Numbered from the stretch's first letter, positions 1 through 10,403 are shown. The stretch is 64,000 bases of DNA from Hyposmocoma kahamanoa (GCF_003589595.1 NW_020655294.1:1552251-1616250); one strand, 5' to 3'. Made by a program: numbers and translations. Notes: generated by a model not told the origin, from the letters alone.

Positions 1-240
1 AGAGTTGGATGCCCGTTATTTAATGAGTCTCCCAATGCATTTCAATCCGGAGCTTATCTGCATCGGGGCTATGCACCACAGGATGTTTGCGCTCTAGAAT
101 GCAGCGTAAGGTGCTTGCAAGTACATTGGGATGTACCTGAGGTGTTATGCCTACTTCATATCCTTACTTGTAGGGTGCGGGACCGATCCGGGTGCATAAG
201 TAGATACCGTTATGTTACACTTTTTTGTTATTGATTAAAT
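1..240. other. Unassigned sequence
   Basis: No coding or repeat assignment. The stretch ends in an AT-rich run with several TAAATAAA-like steps near 235-250, which may be the 3' tail of an older retroelement, but nothing upstream could be recognised. Confidence 0.3.
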
Positions 241-260
241 AAATAAATATTAATAATAGT

Positions 261-352
261 TTGGCCTACCGCCACTCAAGCGGAGGGTTGTGTGTTCGCA
301 TTCGAACACGCACATCCGAGTTTCTCGGAATTTACGTGCGAAACTTAAATTG
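261..352 (+). repeat. SINE-like fragment
   Basis: The block has a B-box-like stretch (TGTGTTCGCATTCG) followed by a body running TTTCTCGGAATTTACGTGCG. This resembles the head and body of tRNA-derived SINEs common in Lepidoptera. It lies directly before the Penelope-like piece. It is too short and diverged for a firm class. Confidence 0.3.
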
Positions 353-885
353 ACTTCTTAGGTTTTCGCGATTGTTACACATAGGATATTGACATCGTAG
401 ACATCGAGTACGAGCTTGTCATGGATAAATCTACACATTCAATGAAGTTTGACAAACCCCAAGTCTTTGCAAAAGAATTCCGTTATCTACCCAGGATGCT
501 GCGAGAGGCCATTGAAATTAAAAAACATCCTAATTTCAACAGGGAAGATGGTTTCTCCGTATCACCAGTTTGGGATCCTGTATTTACTCTGATGAAAAAT
601 CCCAAAGAGACATAAGACTGCAGTACTAATTAATAAAAATTCATTCAATAAAATATTTTGTAAAACGTAATGTAGCGTAAAATTAAAAACAAAGTATTTA
701 ATTAATAACTTTTGTAACTATAGTGAAAAAGGGGGTGGTTTACATTAATATTAGATATAAACGGTTGATGATTGTACCACCTCAGTCAATCGTGACCATG
801 GGACCTGTAAAGGGCCCGAAACGTTCGTTTGTTTGAAAAAACAAATACACGCGATTTAAATCCTGAAAAATAGTTTAATTTACTA
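353..885 (+). mobile_element. Penelope-like element, internally deleted copy 1
   Basis: The copy starts with a left-end block (TTCTTAGGTTTTCGCGATTG, also at 5848 and 61860) and jumps directly into the end of the endonuclease ORF. It continues through an AT-rich 3' UTR into the terminal block at about 770-883, which contains GACCATGGGACCTGTAAAGG and CCCGAAACG. The same terminal block recurs at 6140, 6700-6810 (reversed), 7265, 25140-25228 (reversed), 59240 and 61900-62400. Joining of left end to right end means most of the RT is missing. It cannot be autonomous. Confidence 0.8.
406..615 (+). pseudogene. Penelope-like ORF, C-terminal tail
   Basis: The reading frame gives the end of a Penelope-like RT/GIY-YIG protein: HVMDKPTHS-like residues (here LVMDKSTHS), then YLPRMLREAIEIKKHPNFNR and a terminal WDPVF motif with a natural TAA stop. 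In Penelope proteins this segment follows the GIY-YIG nuclease core. It continues the coding piece at 25228-25410, which stops at the same THS motif. The frame is open, but only about 70 residues remain. Confidence 0.8.
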
Positions 886-909
886 TTTAAATAGAAATTT
901 ATTATGAGC

Positions 910-1250
910 TTTTCGGTGAAGGAAAATGTCAAAAATAATGCTTATTCACTGTCGCTTTGAAAAGGCCCAAGTTATAATGTTCAGGGAACAAGACTGCAGG
1001 CAGGGAATTCCACTCCATGGCTGTTCGCCATATAAATGTGGAAGCGTAACGCTTCGTGCGGATCTTTGGAATATCCACGACATAGGGGCGGAACCCAAGC
1101 TTACGCCTAGAAAAGGGGAAGGCGGAATTAAATTATGCAATTCCATCGCACACTCTCCGTGACATATCCTGTAAAATACCGACAAGCAGGCAACTTTACG
1201 TCGGTGTTTAAGGCTCTGCAGCTTCGCCTGCACTACTGCCGAGTCAGATA
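910..1250 (-). pseudogene. LINE-B: C-terminal tail of a non-LTR RT protein
   Basis: On the minus strand the frame reads AKLQSLKHRRKVACLSVFYR, then HGECAMELHNLIPPSPF. This post-RT tail is widespread in lepidopteran LINEs (the RRxVACLSVFYR and ELHNLIPP blocks). It is followed in shifted frames by the remains of the usual REWNSLP...FPE...LGLFK segment. Related copies lie at 35600-35835, 39790-40150, 45425-45515 and 50915-51090. The clade is uncertain. The copy is 5'-truncated and frameshifted. Confidence 0.65.
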
Positions 1251-1287
1251 TAAGCCTCTTGACACGGTTGTTAATTGGAATATTCTA

Positions 1288-1347
1288 TGTGTGTATCCAT
1301 GGCACCTGGGATACGGGATTTCTCTAGTACAGGGCTATAAGTGTGTA
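1288..1347 (+). mobile_element. SINE-S fragment (sense strand)
   Basis: GTGTATCCATGGCACCTGGG and the following CTATAAGTGTGTAC match, on the plus strand, the 3' body of the SINE seen in full on the minus strand at 53226-53437. It directly precedes the R1-like fragment. Confidence 0.5.
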
Positions 1348-1349
1348 CC

Positions 1350-1535
1350 GCCGTTTGCCACGGGTGTGGTGCACCCGTCGATACAGTGCGTCATCTCGTG
1401 GCAGAATGTGCGGCCTGTGACCCTCAGCGGCCATAGTTGGTGGAGACCTCTCGCTGTCGACCATCGTGGGCGCGCGCGCGGTGCTCGACAGCCGGAGGTG
1501 CTGGGAAGCAATGACCTCCTTCAGCGAAAGCTCCC
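1350..1535 (+). pseudogene. R1-clade LINE ORF2, C-terminal zinc knuckle and tail
   Basis: One frame gives CHGCGAPVDTVRHLVAEC, a C-X2-C-X8-H-X4-C knuckle as found after the RT domain of R1-clade LINEs. After a frameshift near 1440 the text continues as GDLSLSTIVGARAVLDSRRC, then WEAMTSFSE, the usual R1-type end. Only about 60 codons survive, in two frames with an in-frame stop between them. The R1 clade is an inference from the zinc-knuckle pattern and tail. Confidence 0.65.
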
Positions 1536-1589
1536 CCCCGAGGCGAGTGGTATCCCAAGGAGCACACTTTATACGCCTTAAAACTGTTA

Positions 1590-2076
1590 TATCTATAAAC
1601 AGTCTTGATATGGTATAGATTTAGATAATAGTTCTCTATAAATGGTTTTAGAAAAAAGAAATTGTTCTTATAGACCTTATTCACTCAAATCAAAATTTTA
1701 AAACCCTCTTAATACCAAACAACTTAATTAAGTGTAATCTCTTTTAAGATTTGCTCTTATAGTCCTTATTTTAAGTTCATCTGTAGAACAACTGATTATT
1801 TTTAGTAAAATTGTACTATACACATCCAGTAAAGTCTATTAATGCGCTAAAAACTAATGTTCTTAAGTTTATTCTAGATGTGTTTAATTTATAGACATTC
1901 TATAGTGTTTGTACTTATGACAAACATGTTATAGCGCGTCTTCAGTAGATTTTATTTAAAAAAATACTATTAGGGTTTTTACTCTATTAGACGTTGTTCG
2001 TGCAAAATGGATAAAGTAAAGAATATTAAAAGATCTGGTGGAGGTGGTGAACCTTGGATATTAAGTCACATCATTC
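1590..2076. other. AT-rich, no feature seen
   Basis: Low-complexity AT-rich sequence with no convincing coding or inverted-repeat signal. It ends at the target-site copy of the hAT-type element. Confidence 0.4.
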
Positions 2077-2084
2077 GATACAAT

Positions 2085-2921
2085 CAGCGTTGCCAATGTC
2101 AATTGTTCAAAATGCCCAAAAATCACGGTTAAAATCTTTAAATTTGGGGAGAGCAAAGTTCATATTCCCCACAAATTCCCCACATCTCAAGTTTATATTA
2201 TTTATTAGAAATACATCGCTTAAAAATATAATAAAGAATTAAGAAACTCAACATATAATAATCTATTACGTTTGCTGTGAATGTAAACAGAACGTAAAAT
2301 GTAAAACTAATTATAAAATTAGATGACCTTAAATCGTTTATTTATTTTAATTAGATTCAATAGTACTCTGTAATCAGTCTTCGAAAAAAAAAATCATTTT
2401 TCTTTGCCTTACAAAATTAAGTAAATTGATTATTTGTTATGCATTTGGTGACACTATGTTAAAGTTAGAAATAATCAATGAGTTTCGACCTATATTTAAT
2501 ATTTAAAGTTGACGAGTGGTAAGTTGTGGTGTGGAAGTACCAACTGCTCGGCTTTGTATATCAATAGCTAATTTCGTTTTGCTTCATACCGGGGACCGGC
2601 CTAAACGGGAGAAAGAATCGCGAACCGCACGCACCGACTGGTAATTTTACAATTCAGAACCAAGTGCTCTAATAATAATTATATTTAAGCTGCTTGTTAA
2701 TAATACGAGGAATGTGCGATGTTGAAAAACACGTCGATATAGTCCATCACAGTGTTTCTAACAGTAACGATCAAACTAGCGATGCATCAGCATTTGATAA
2801 CAAAATGATAAAATGTAAGAATCCCCACATTTTCCTCACATAGCCCCGAATCCCCACAAAATCCCCAATCCAGTTGAAATTCCCCACAATTTGGGGAATT
2901 CTCCACAAATTGGCAACGCTG
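2085..2921. mobile_element. hAT-type non-autonomous DNA transposon, 837 bp
   Basis: Terminal inverted repeats start CAGCGTTGCCAAT at 2085 and end ATTGGCAACGCTG at 2921. The element is flanked by an exact 8 bp direct repeat, GATACAAT, at 2077-2084 and 2922-2929. An 8 bp duplication with a CAGNGTTGCC-type end fits the hAT superfamily. Sub-terminal regions carry repeated CCCCAC motifs, about 7 on the right side and several on the left, a possible transposase-binding array. No transposase ORF is visible. Confidence 0.85.
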
Positions 2922-3246
2922 GATACAATAGTCGTAATTTTCGCTCGGGCCGGTCATGGCCGGCATTTGTTTGTTGACAAATAAATGAACACTGTGAAGT
3001 AATTTCGTGTTGTGAAATGATAAAAACAATTGAAATGAGCGCGTATACTACTGTACTTCAATGTTGTGTATGTGTATTGTGACGTCTGTCAATAGAATAC
3101 AGTTAAATCATTGTGTGAAATGTGGTTGGCGTGAAGAAATAACCTCAATTTTGTAATGAAAATTGTATTTCTTCCAACATACGTTAGGTATGTCATTAAA
3201 ATATTTTCATTATATTTATATGAAAGGGAATTTATCCACCTTTCTA

Positions 3247-3474
3247 TAGTCCATCTGTACTTAACTAAATGTAAACAATCTTGAGATGTCTATTTAATGA
3301 AATATACATTTATAAAATGATTTTCCCGTACATTCAAATACAAAATACAAATACTTAGCTTCATATGAAATTGCATGCCTATTTTTATACCTATTGATTT
3401 GTAAAGCATGTGTTTCAATAAAAAGATGTATCAAGATTGTTTACATTTAGTTAAGTACCTAAACAAATGGACTA
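3247..3474. mobile_element. Tc1/mariner-type MITE, 228 bp
   Basis: Long inverted arms of 40-46 bp begin TAGTCCAT(C/T)TGT. The arms share GTAAACAATCTTG and differ mainly by a 5 bp indel (TTAGG present only on the right). TA occurs on both sides (3245-3246 and 3475-3476), the duplication expected for Tc1/mariner-mobilised MITEs. There is no coding content. Confidence 0.75.
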
Positions 3475-3476
3475 TA

Positions 3477-5417
3477 ATTATACAGAAGAATGTTTTTTTT
3501 TCTTCTAAAAGATTAACTACATAAAGCAAGTAAAAATAATCATTTCGTATTCTAAAGTTTTTCTATAGATAGAGCTATAGACAAACTGCTCCCAACAGTG
3601 TTTTGAAAAAAGCTTTCAATTCTTATTGCCATTTTTATTTTTAAAGAATGACTATGAAGCAGCCGAGAAAAATTTCTTTTCTTTTTAAAAAGTAAATCTA
3701 GGTTGAAATTAGCTTGAAGAAGCCGAGAACTTCTTGGAAATGGTTTGTTTTGTGAGTTATTTTGAATATTTAAGCTTTCTATAAATATTTAAAACCGAAA
3801 AACGATAACTGTATTTTTATTAAGTTTATATTTTATACACAAATATTTAAAATTAGTTTTTTTTACATCACTTTTAACAATGTATTTAAAGTCGCACGTC
3901 AATTGGCGCTTTCTAACCGATTAAACATTGCGCGAAAAAGTCAGAAATATTATATCTAATTTCGCCATGTTGCAATTTTGATAGTTTGTATTTTGTAAGC
4001 CATTAAACTTGAAATGTATTAGTACTAAGATAATTGCGTCTTACGTTTGTAACGCTTTAGTATTTTGGTTTTAAAATAGTATTACTAAGAAAAAAACTAT
4101 CACAGACTATAAATTATCTAAAAACTACCTTGTAGCATTCTAGAAGGGTTACTTGAGAAAAAAGATAAGAATCCCTCTTACCTACAGATAGTTTCTCAAA
4201 GCACTCTTGTGATCTACTAATAAAAATGTGCCCACTTTTACTTTAAATTATCTAGAAACCTTCTTCGAGATATCCTGAGGGAATTTGAGCTCTTAAAATA
4301 TTCAATCGAATTAAATTCTATTAGATATCTTATAGTATATATTTAGATATGCTGCTTGGGATGCGTTCGCATTTCCCAGCGAGAAAAAAAAAAGGGCTTC
4401 GAGTTTGTACATTAAAAAATGCGTAATTGTTTACTATAATTTCAAAGGTCCAAGACAACTTGCGTCCCAAAGCAATATAGGACCCTTTTGTACCATTGCA
4501 TACTAAGTTTTCGGAACTTTGGTCCATTTACCCCTTTCGACACCCGACATTTAGACACCTGAATCCCGGAAGGCGTTTTATGTAAACACATTCAAAAGAT
4601 TTTACAATTCAAATAAATCTCAGCGGAATGCCAAGAGCTGTGTGTTGTTAACGGCAATAAAATTGAAAAGAGAAAGATATCCAATAGGCTTTTGCAGTCG
4701 CTAAACTTCTTTAGGCTTTCGCTGTAACTACAAATTGGAAATGATACTATTTTTTCGGATCGGCGGTGCCATTAATTTTCTAGGTAAGAGGTAAAGAACC
4801 TTATCCGCTAACGCGATACATGCAGCCGTACACGCGTACCACACCTAGAGGTGCCGGTGATGATTTTATACCGATTTATCGGATATCGAAGTTATAACAG
4901 GTAAAAGAACTAATATTAATTGCTATTTCGGAAACTACTCTAGCAAACCATAAAGTTTTTAATGCCTGGGTCTGTCATTTAAAAAAAAATAAACAACTTC
5001 AAAGATACGTCACGAGAATCGTGTGTGTTATTGTTTGGGCTGGTGATTTCGGTGTTTATTTATTGAAAACATACCGTAAGTAGCGTTTTTTAAGTTTACC
5101 CTGAATATAAATGTTTATAAACTATACTTTAAGGAGTAATTTCATGGTTAACGTTAGAACCACTCAAACGGAATATTATCATATTTATCCAAGTACACCA
5201 AAAATTTAATTAGTGCTTTTTAAGTGCAGGATTTGCGGTGTATTACTGCATTTTATTTGAGATGTTTTTGTTGGTAGTACGGAGGGTATTTATTTAGCAA
5301 TGCAGAATAATGATTTTTATTTATGAAAACTTGTATTTAAACTGAATCCTTTTCTAATTTGCGAAACCAAATAGCCGCCATTTTGCGGTAAGAGGAGCGC
5401 ATCGCGTGAGCGGCCAT
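3477..5417. other. Gene-free AT-rich stretch
   Basis: About 1.9 kb of AT-rich sequence in which I see no supported gene, TIR pair or known repeat. A short ORF on the minus strand (4330-4527) has no recognisable motif. The start of RepD begins near 5418. Confidence 0.4.
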
Positions 5418-5762
5418 GAGCCGATACTACCTCAGCTTGAATTCAAATTTTTCCAGTACTAATAGGGTTAATTTTGCTTGGGTCGAGGGGCCGGGACACG
5501 GGCTTATTTCAGAATTATTCTTTTTACAAACGAAATCAAAGCGATTTGAAAATTGTATACCGTAGAGTATACGTGTTCTATTTAGTCCAATAGATATTAA
5601 AAAATCATTGGTATCTATTGAACACAGCGGTTTTCTTGTAAAATTTCGAGGTAAGTTTATATTTTGTAGTTGTGATAATGTTCAGGAATCACATTTTCAC
5701 AAACTACAGTAATCAGTGTATATCATCAATTTTACTATATATTTTTTCTAAAGTAATTGATT
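5418..5762 (+). repeat. RepD copy 1
   Basis: This block is homologous to 25916-26665: shared landmarks are TTTTACAAACGAAAT, CATTGGTAT, TTTTCTTG(T) and TTTACTATATATTTTT. Copy 1 is uninterrupted and so shows where copy 2 has received extra sequence. No coding potential is seen. The class is unknown. Confidence 0.6.
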
Positions 5763-5844
5763 TGACACTTTCACTGTTATATAGACTCTTAAGTGTCAAA
5801 TAGTAATTTTTACTACAGAGCGTTTTAAAAGAGAATTAGGTTAT

Positions 5845-6232
5845 CGAGTTCTTACGTTTTTGCGATTGTTATATATAGAAAATGAAACTATTTTTCCGTA
5901 TTTAAAGTCCTTTATCTACCCAGGATGCAGCGAGAGCCATTTAAATTAAAAAAACATCCTAATTTCAACAGGGAAGATGGTTTCTACGTACCACAAGTTT
6001 GGGATCCAATATTTCCTCTGATGAAAAATTCCAAACAGAAATAAGATAAGATAAGCAGTACTAACTAATATATTTTAATTTATTCTAATTTCTATTATTA
6101 ATTAATAATAAAATTAACTTAATAAAAATTCATTCAACCATGACCGTGGTACCTGTAAAGGACCCGAAACGTTGGTTTGTTTGAAAAAAGAAATATATGC
6201 GATTCAAATCCGGAAAAATAGTTTCAATTCCC
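5845..6232 (+). mobile_element. Penelope-like element, internally deleted copy 2
   Basis: A left-end block (GAGTTCTTACGTTTTTGCGA, then AATGAAACTATTTTTCCG) is joined straight to the C-terminal coding tail. The tail carries remnants of YLPRM, IKKHPNFNR and VWDP-like codons, with frame damage. An AT-rich 3' UTR and the terminal block (GACCGTGGTACCTGTAAAGG, CCCGAAACG) follow at 6140-6225. The deletion architecture matches copy 1 but with a different breakpoint. Confidence 0.75.
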
Positions 6233-6257
6233 AGAGAATAAGGTTCTTAATTTTTTT

Positions 6258-6440
6258 GCACACACTAATATTCCCGCATTACGGAATCCATCGATACACA
6301 CGTAGACATCCACGAATTACATCCAAACTCACGAGAGAAATAAATATAGCTCATACAAATATTTCTCCCGGAACGGGAATCCAACTTGGGATCACTACGT
6401 TGCAGACCAGCATGGTATTCATTTGGCCACGGAGGATGTT
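6258..6440 (-). mobile_element. SINE-S, nearly full length, diverged
   Basis: Minus-strand copy of the tRNA-derived SINE. The tRNA-like head lies at the right side (reverse of TTGGCCACGGAGG, with a degenerate B box near 6380). The conserved body is AAACTCACGAGAGAAATAAA and the 3' part lies near 6260-6300. It follows the Penelope copy directly. Confidence 0.65.
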
Positions 6441-6480
6441 ATTTAATTAGGCGCTTATAATTAATAAGATCAAATACAAT

Positions 6481-6668
6481 AATGCTTGCGCACTACATCC
6501 GATTCGTAACAGTTCCGAATGCGAGAAATGACGGTCAAAATGTCACGAGAATTATTTTATCTGCAGGTGTACAAGTGGTGTTTGTATTGTCTTGGATTAA
6601 AATCGGACTTAGTGAAAGAAATAGGTCCGAGTTTTCAAGATTTCTAGTTTTCTTTCGAGTTTCGGATT
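6481..6668. mobile_element. RepI MITE copy 1
   Basis: Similar along its length to 56935-57150: shared blocks are AGTTCCGAATGCGAGAAAT-like, TCTGCAGGTGTACAAG-like and CGGACTTAGTG. The second copy has short GC-rich inverted ends and sits inside a RepA copy, which marks this as a mobile family. No protein is recognised. Confidence 0.5.
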
Positions 6669-6696
6669 CGGTTCCCTTAATGTATTCATTTAAGAA

Positions 6697-6812
6697 ATGA
6701 AACTATTTTTCCGTATTTAAATCGCGTTTATTTGTTTTTTCAAACAAACCGACGTTTCGGGCCCTTTACAGGTCCCATGGTCACGGTTGACTGAGGTGGT
6801 ACAGTCTTCAAC
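6697..6812 (-). mobile_element. Penelope-like terminal block, reversed
   Basis: This is the reverse complement of the terminal block at 770-883: it runs GAAACTATTTTTCCG, then the TTTGTTTTTTCAAACAAACC hairpin-forming stretch, then CAGGTCCCATGGTCACGG. It ends with GGTTGACTGAGGTGG. A forward copy follows at 7258, giving an inverted pair about 450 bp apart. Confidence 0.75.
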
Positions 6813-7257
6813 CAGTTATGTCTAATATTGATTTTTTCACCTACAGATATTATACGTCTATATTTATTTAGCATTCAGAAACAATTTTATTGCTATTATT
6901 ATTATATCATTCATTCTTCCTTCCTTCCTTCCTCTTCCCGCTACCTCAAAATTGCCGTCACAAGTTCAAAAAACTTAAGAAGATCAGTGTAACCGAGGAT
7001 TATTTTAAAATAATCAATAAAACTTTTTTCAACACTATTAAAACTCTGCGTGAAACTTCCTTCGTAATTCAAAAAGGGTACAGTCAACAACACACAAAGC
7101 TACACACTTTTCCGATCAAGACAACACAACACAAGATCCGTCAATACATATAGCGTAGCTTGAGGTGTTGCCAATCCGTCATCTGTACCTAGATGGTTGA
7201 TGAGTAAAGCATCTCCATGAGACAAATCACTACTCCACAAATAAACCAAAGTTTTGG
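6813..7257. other. Spacer between inverted Penelope-like terminal blocks
   Basis: The spacer has a (TTCC)n run near 6905-6930 and a short plus-strand ORF (6890-7153) rich in K, F and I. The ORF could be a decayed internal piece of the element, but I cannot recognise RT motifs. Treat it as unassigned. Confidence 0.3.
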
Positions 7258-7345
7258 GTTCTTCAGCCGTGACCGTGACATCTGTAAAGCGCCCGAGACT
7301 TAAAAAAAACTTATTATACACAATTTAGATCCGAAAAACATAGGT
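7258..7345 (+). mobile_element. Penelope-like terminal block, forward, diverged
   Basis: GACCGTGACATCTGTAAAG, then GCCCGAGAC, then an AT run and ATCCGAAAAACA are a diverged forward version of the terminal block. It forms the second arm facing 6697-6812. Confidence 0.55.
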
Positions 7346-7598
7346 ACACTTTCAACCCGTTCAAATCTCAAAGCTCTAGTTTGGAAGTGAAACGCATAGT
7401 AAAGGTCCAGAAGGAACATTAACACTCCTAGGATTGTGGGCTTTTGGGAATTGGGGCCGATCGTGGCAAGATAATCTTCAATTTATGCGTTTTTGTAAAT
7501 AAACGCTCTCGGCTAGGACTGACAATCGATTTAAAATGTAACATTATGTAATATGACGTCATAGTAAATGATCGTCAACATTAGACGAAGATTTGAAG
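7346..7598. other. No feature seen
   Basis: About 250 bp without recognisable coding or repeat signal. Confidence 0.35.
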
Positions 7599-7920
7599 TG
7601 ATAGAAGAGCCTGTGCACACGGCGTATTTTATACGCGACGAACGACACGCATATACGTGCCGTAAACAACAACAACAATATCGCACACACTCAACATAGC
7701 CCCGGGTGCCATGGGCATACTCATAGACAGCCACAAATTACACCCAAACTGACGAGAGAAATAAATGTAGGTCGTACAATAATACGTAATTCGCCCGGCC
7801 CGGGATTCGAACCTAGGACCTCTGCGTGGCAGGAATGGTAACCGTTCGGCAATGGAGGCAGTAAAACGCGCGTCATCTGCGCATATGTGAACTGTAGTCA
7901 CGCGTATGTATCGCATATTT
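7599..7920 (-). mobile_element. SINE-S inserted in an older GC-rich repeat
   Basis: The SINE (about 7662-7862, minus strand) has the body ACGAGAGAAATAAATG and a tRNA-like head with B box (reverse of GGGATTCGAACC) at 7801-7812, ending GGAGGCAG. A small internal deletion removes part of the 3' region. The flanks (7599-7660 and 7863-7920) carry ACACGGCGTATTTTATACGC and CACGCGTATG-type sequence. The first of these also occurs at 55648-55670, so the SINE seems to have landed inside an older element. Confidence 0.6.
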
Positions 7921-8274
7921 TGACAAAATATAGTTTTATATTTTTATATTTGAATCCATGAATTTGTTGATTCCGTAAAAAGCGTAATTTATAATTCACA
8001 TAAAAGAAGAATTCAAAATTTGAAGCCTTTGTCTATCTCTACGTCTGTCTGTGGCATCATAGCTCTCAAACGACTGGACCGACTTCAAAGCGTTTTTTTT
8101 AAACCTAATTCAATCGGGATGTTTCGTAACTAAATTTTATGAACAGCTGTTCAGATGTTAAAAGATGAAGAAGAGATTAGTTTTTCTACTTGTCAGTCTC
8201 AGACACAACATTCTGTGTTCAGTCTCCTCTAAGATAATTCTCCTCAAAGGGTATTGGATCCCACGAACATCGAC

Positions 8275-8625
8275 AAAATGATTATCACTTACAGGTTACA
8301 TGTTTCTTACCACGGTATGAGTACTTTATATTTTCCGATTTCCGGACGTAGCGGTAGAGCTCCTTGTGGAAGAGCTCGTCTTGCCGCCAAACCGTAATGT
8401 CAGCATTCCGGTTTTGAAAGGTAAGATTGCTGGCGAACTTGCATGCGACTTGTCAACTTTTATCTCAGGGTTACGGGCGTAATGGCAATGCCCATCACTA
8501 TGGCCCATCGTTACATCGTTATGGCCCATGACTTGTTCGTCCCGCCATTTGGTATCAAATATAATAAAAAGAACAGTTACAAGCTCCATGGTCACGGGTT
8601 AACAGGCCAGCGGCAGATGAGAGCT
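8275..8625. mobile_element. Second Penelope-type terminal block (pLTR2), split by RepA
   Basis: The left part at 8275-8344 (GTTTCTTACCACGGTATGA, TTTTCCGAT) and the right part at 8580-8625 (GCTCCATGGTCACGGGTTAA, CCAGCGGCAGATGA) together match the block seen palindromically at 28943-29122 and singly at 16836-16965. The middle is occupied by a minus-strand RepA copy, so RepA is the younger insertion. The resemblance to the first terminal block (CATGGTCACGG plus a TTTCGG step) is why I place it with Penelope-like elements. Confidence 0.5.
8345..8570 (-). repeat. RepA copy (minus)
   Basis: Landmarks of the RepA consensus in reverse: GAGCTCCTTGTGGAAGAG, CTTGCCGCCAAACCGTAATG, GACTTGTCAACTT, TCAGGGTTACGGGCG and GACTTGTTCGTCCCGCC. 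It interrupts the pLTR2 block. Confidence 0.7.
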
Positions 8626-8639
8626 TTAAGAACAGACAA

Positions 8640-8676
8640 ATCTATCAATTCTATTCTATTCTATTCTATTCTACTT
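8640..8676 (+). repeat. (TATTC)n microsatellite
   Basis: About five units of TATTC/ATTCT. The same motif forms the 3' tail of the minus-strand LINE at 60091-61141, so this may be the remnant tail of a related LINE. Confidence 0.6.
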
Positions 8677-9087
8677 ATTGCATCTTCACGCGAAACTGAA
8701 TTCAAAGCATTTTTGTTTTTATCGTTATTGCTGTAACCACCGTACTAAAATTAAAACCTACATTTGTCCACATCTAGGGAAATTGAAATAGTGAAATCAA
8801 TTATTAGAAGTACCCATTTTAAATCCGCCTTTTTGCTCATGCTTACGAAACTTCGTTTGGAGTGCATCCGTAAAACCCTGAACTAGCTTCCGACTTCCAT
8901 TGCTATCTTTATTGGAGATTTTTCGAATTTGTTTACCAAAGTCCTTATTTGAATTTCGCAGTCTGAGCTTGACCAGCTTAGTTCGGAGTATTTTCTTGTG
9001 GAATTCTGGTGAAATGTGGAAACCAATTCTCTTGTTTATTTGAAACTAGACAGCTTATATTTAATCTTATGTTATGTGGCTGAGCAT

Positions 9088-9330
9088 TTATTTTGTATGT
9101 TAAGCAATTATTCTGGCATTTGTGAACCAATTTCGATGATTCTTTTTTTGTTGGAAAAAAGGTAACTCAGTATTGGACCCAATCAAATTCGAGGGAAATA
9201 TTCCACCTTTAGGGGTTGCAAATTAGGGGATGAATTCGGTTTATTGAATTTCACCCACTTTCCCCAAACCTCCTTCAATAAAACTTGGCACATAAATCTA
9301 ATTGTAATTAAAATAAAACAGCGAAAACGG
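9088..9330 (+). repeat. RepE copy (plus)
   Basis: It has RepE landmarks: TTTGTGAACCAATTTCGATG, ATTCTTTTTTTGTTGGAAA, a TATTCCACCTTTAGGG-like block and AATAAAACTTGGCA. The same order is seen at 50352-50812, and reversed at 32690-32960, 34725-35060 and 55004-55305. It is non-coding. Confidence 0.6.
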
Positions 9331-9756
9331 ATAAGCTAACTTTGTGGTCTCTTTTGTAACAAAAAAAATTCTACACAGGTTTTTCACAAACGCTAATAAC
9401 ACGGATATTTTAAAAAATCGAACCTGTAACAACCCTAGACTATGAATAAGATATTTAAGCACATATCGGTTTGGCGCGGAAACGTATTTGGTTACTTATC
9501 GACGACTTAATACGATTCGAGCTAACGACATTCTATTGTGTGCCTTGAGTGAAATTACTGGCTAAATAAAGTGTATATACATAGTCGTACTTTGAATGTA
9601 TTTACCGTGGGCGTATATACGAAATGAAAGGTAATAATAACTCACTTGAATGAGTATTCCAGCTTGGCTTTATAAAATCTGATAAGTCTCTGTGCTGAAT
9701 GCTTAATCGTGTGTACAGGCTTTTAGGTGAGTCTTTATTTTTTCTTTTCTTCTTTA

Positions 9757-9920
9757 TAATACCGAGCGACGGGACGAACGGACGGACTGGGCAGTGCCAG
9801 TGCGCCCGTCACCCTGAGATATAAGTTGACAAGTCACTGTAATTTCACCAGCACCTCACCCTTCCAAACCGCAGTTAATGATCACATTACTATTTGGCGG
9901 TAGTAATAGGTAAAGGTTCC
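9757..9920 (+). repeat. RepA copy (plus), internally deleted
   Basis: The start CGACGGGACGAAC is joined directly to GTGCGCCCGTCACCCTGAGA, so the first hairpin region is missing. The rest (AAGTTGACAAGTC, TAATTTCACCAGCACC, TTTGGCGG) follows the consensus. Confidence 0.7.
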
Positions 9921-9924
9921 ATAG

Positions 9925-10398
9925 GTTCGCGCACCGACTGTGCTCCGCGCACCGGCAACCGCACAAGTGGAGACGTTATGCGCAACACTATGAGAACACC
10001 GAGTGCTCAATTAGGTTCGCGCTTCGCATCTGCTCCACGGTTTTCATTGGAACGTTGAGCGAACATGTCGTCTCCAGAATTAGTAGCTAGTGCGGCATAC
10101 TTTTTCATTGATTATATTCTTCACGACTATAGAAGACCTCCTCGGTTTTGGGAATCTGATATCTATAGGACAAGACCCAATAGTATAGCATAATTTCGGT
10201 ACACCTCGATTAGAGCCTAACATCTTTCTTCGGACCACTCCATAGCGACGAATTCACGATCTCAAAATCATAACGGAGCGCGGAGCACGACAAACGAAGA
10301 CGTCTTGCTGCGCTCGCGTCCACGAACACACAGCGCTCAGCATTGTGTTCGCGCAAAAACCGCCAAGGCGCGGAGCGTGCAACGTTGCATGCGACCAT
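9925..10398 (+). mobile_element. Harbinger-like remnant, left part
   Basis: The GC-rich left end contains GTGCTCCGCGCACCGGCAAC. The sequence right of 13395, reversed, contains GTGCTCCGTGCAACTGCAAC (17 of 20 matching), so the two may be the TIRs of one element split by the 3 kb insertion at 10399-13395. It encloses a short exon resembling a Harbinger transposase N-terminus. The TIR reading is tentative and no target duplication was found. Confidence 0.35.
10065..10193 (+). pseudogene. Harbinger-like transposase N-terminal exon
   Basis: A 42-codon frame from ATG to TAA. It carries an aromatic and acidic start followed by RRPPRFWESDIYRTRPNS, which resembles the basic RRRFW...R-R segment at the start of insect Harbinger (HARBI1-like) transposases. 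No DDE domain follows, so this is an exon-1 relic of a deleted copy. The assignment rests on that short motif. Confidence 0.4.
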
Positions 10399-10403
10399 GG
10401 GGC

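Noticed and set aside
755..830. Hammerhead ribozyme in the Penelope-like terminal block
   Set aside because: Penelope-type elements can carry hammerheads, and TTGATGA plus CCCGAAAC are present, but the first core C is U in all copies and the stem II region does not pair directly between the two core pieces. Not supported without folding.
1135..1581. 148-codon ORF as a gene
   Set aside because: It crosses a LINE tail, a SINE piece and an R1 fragment in the wrong frame for each, so it is a chance opening.
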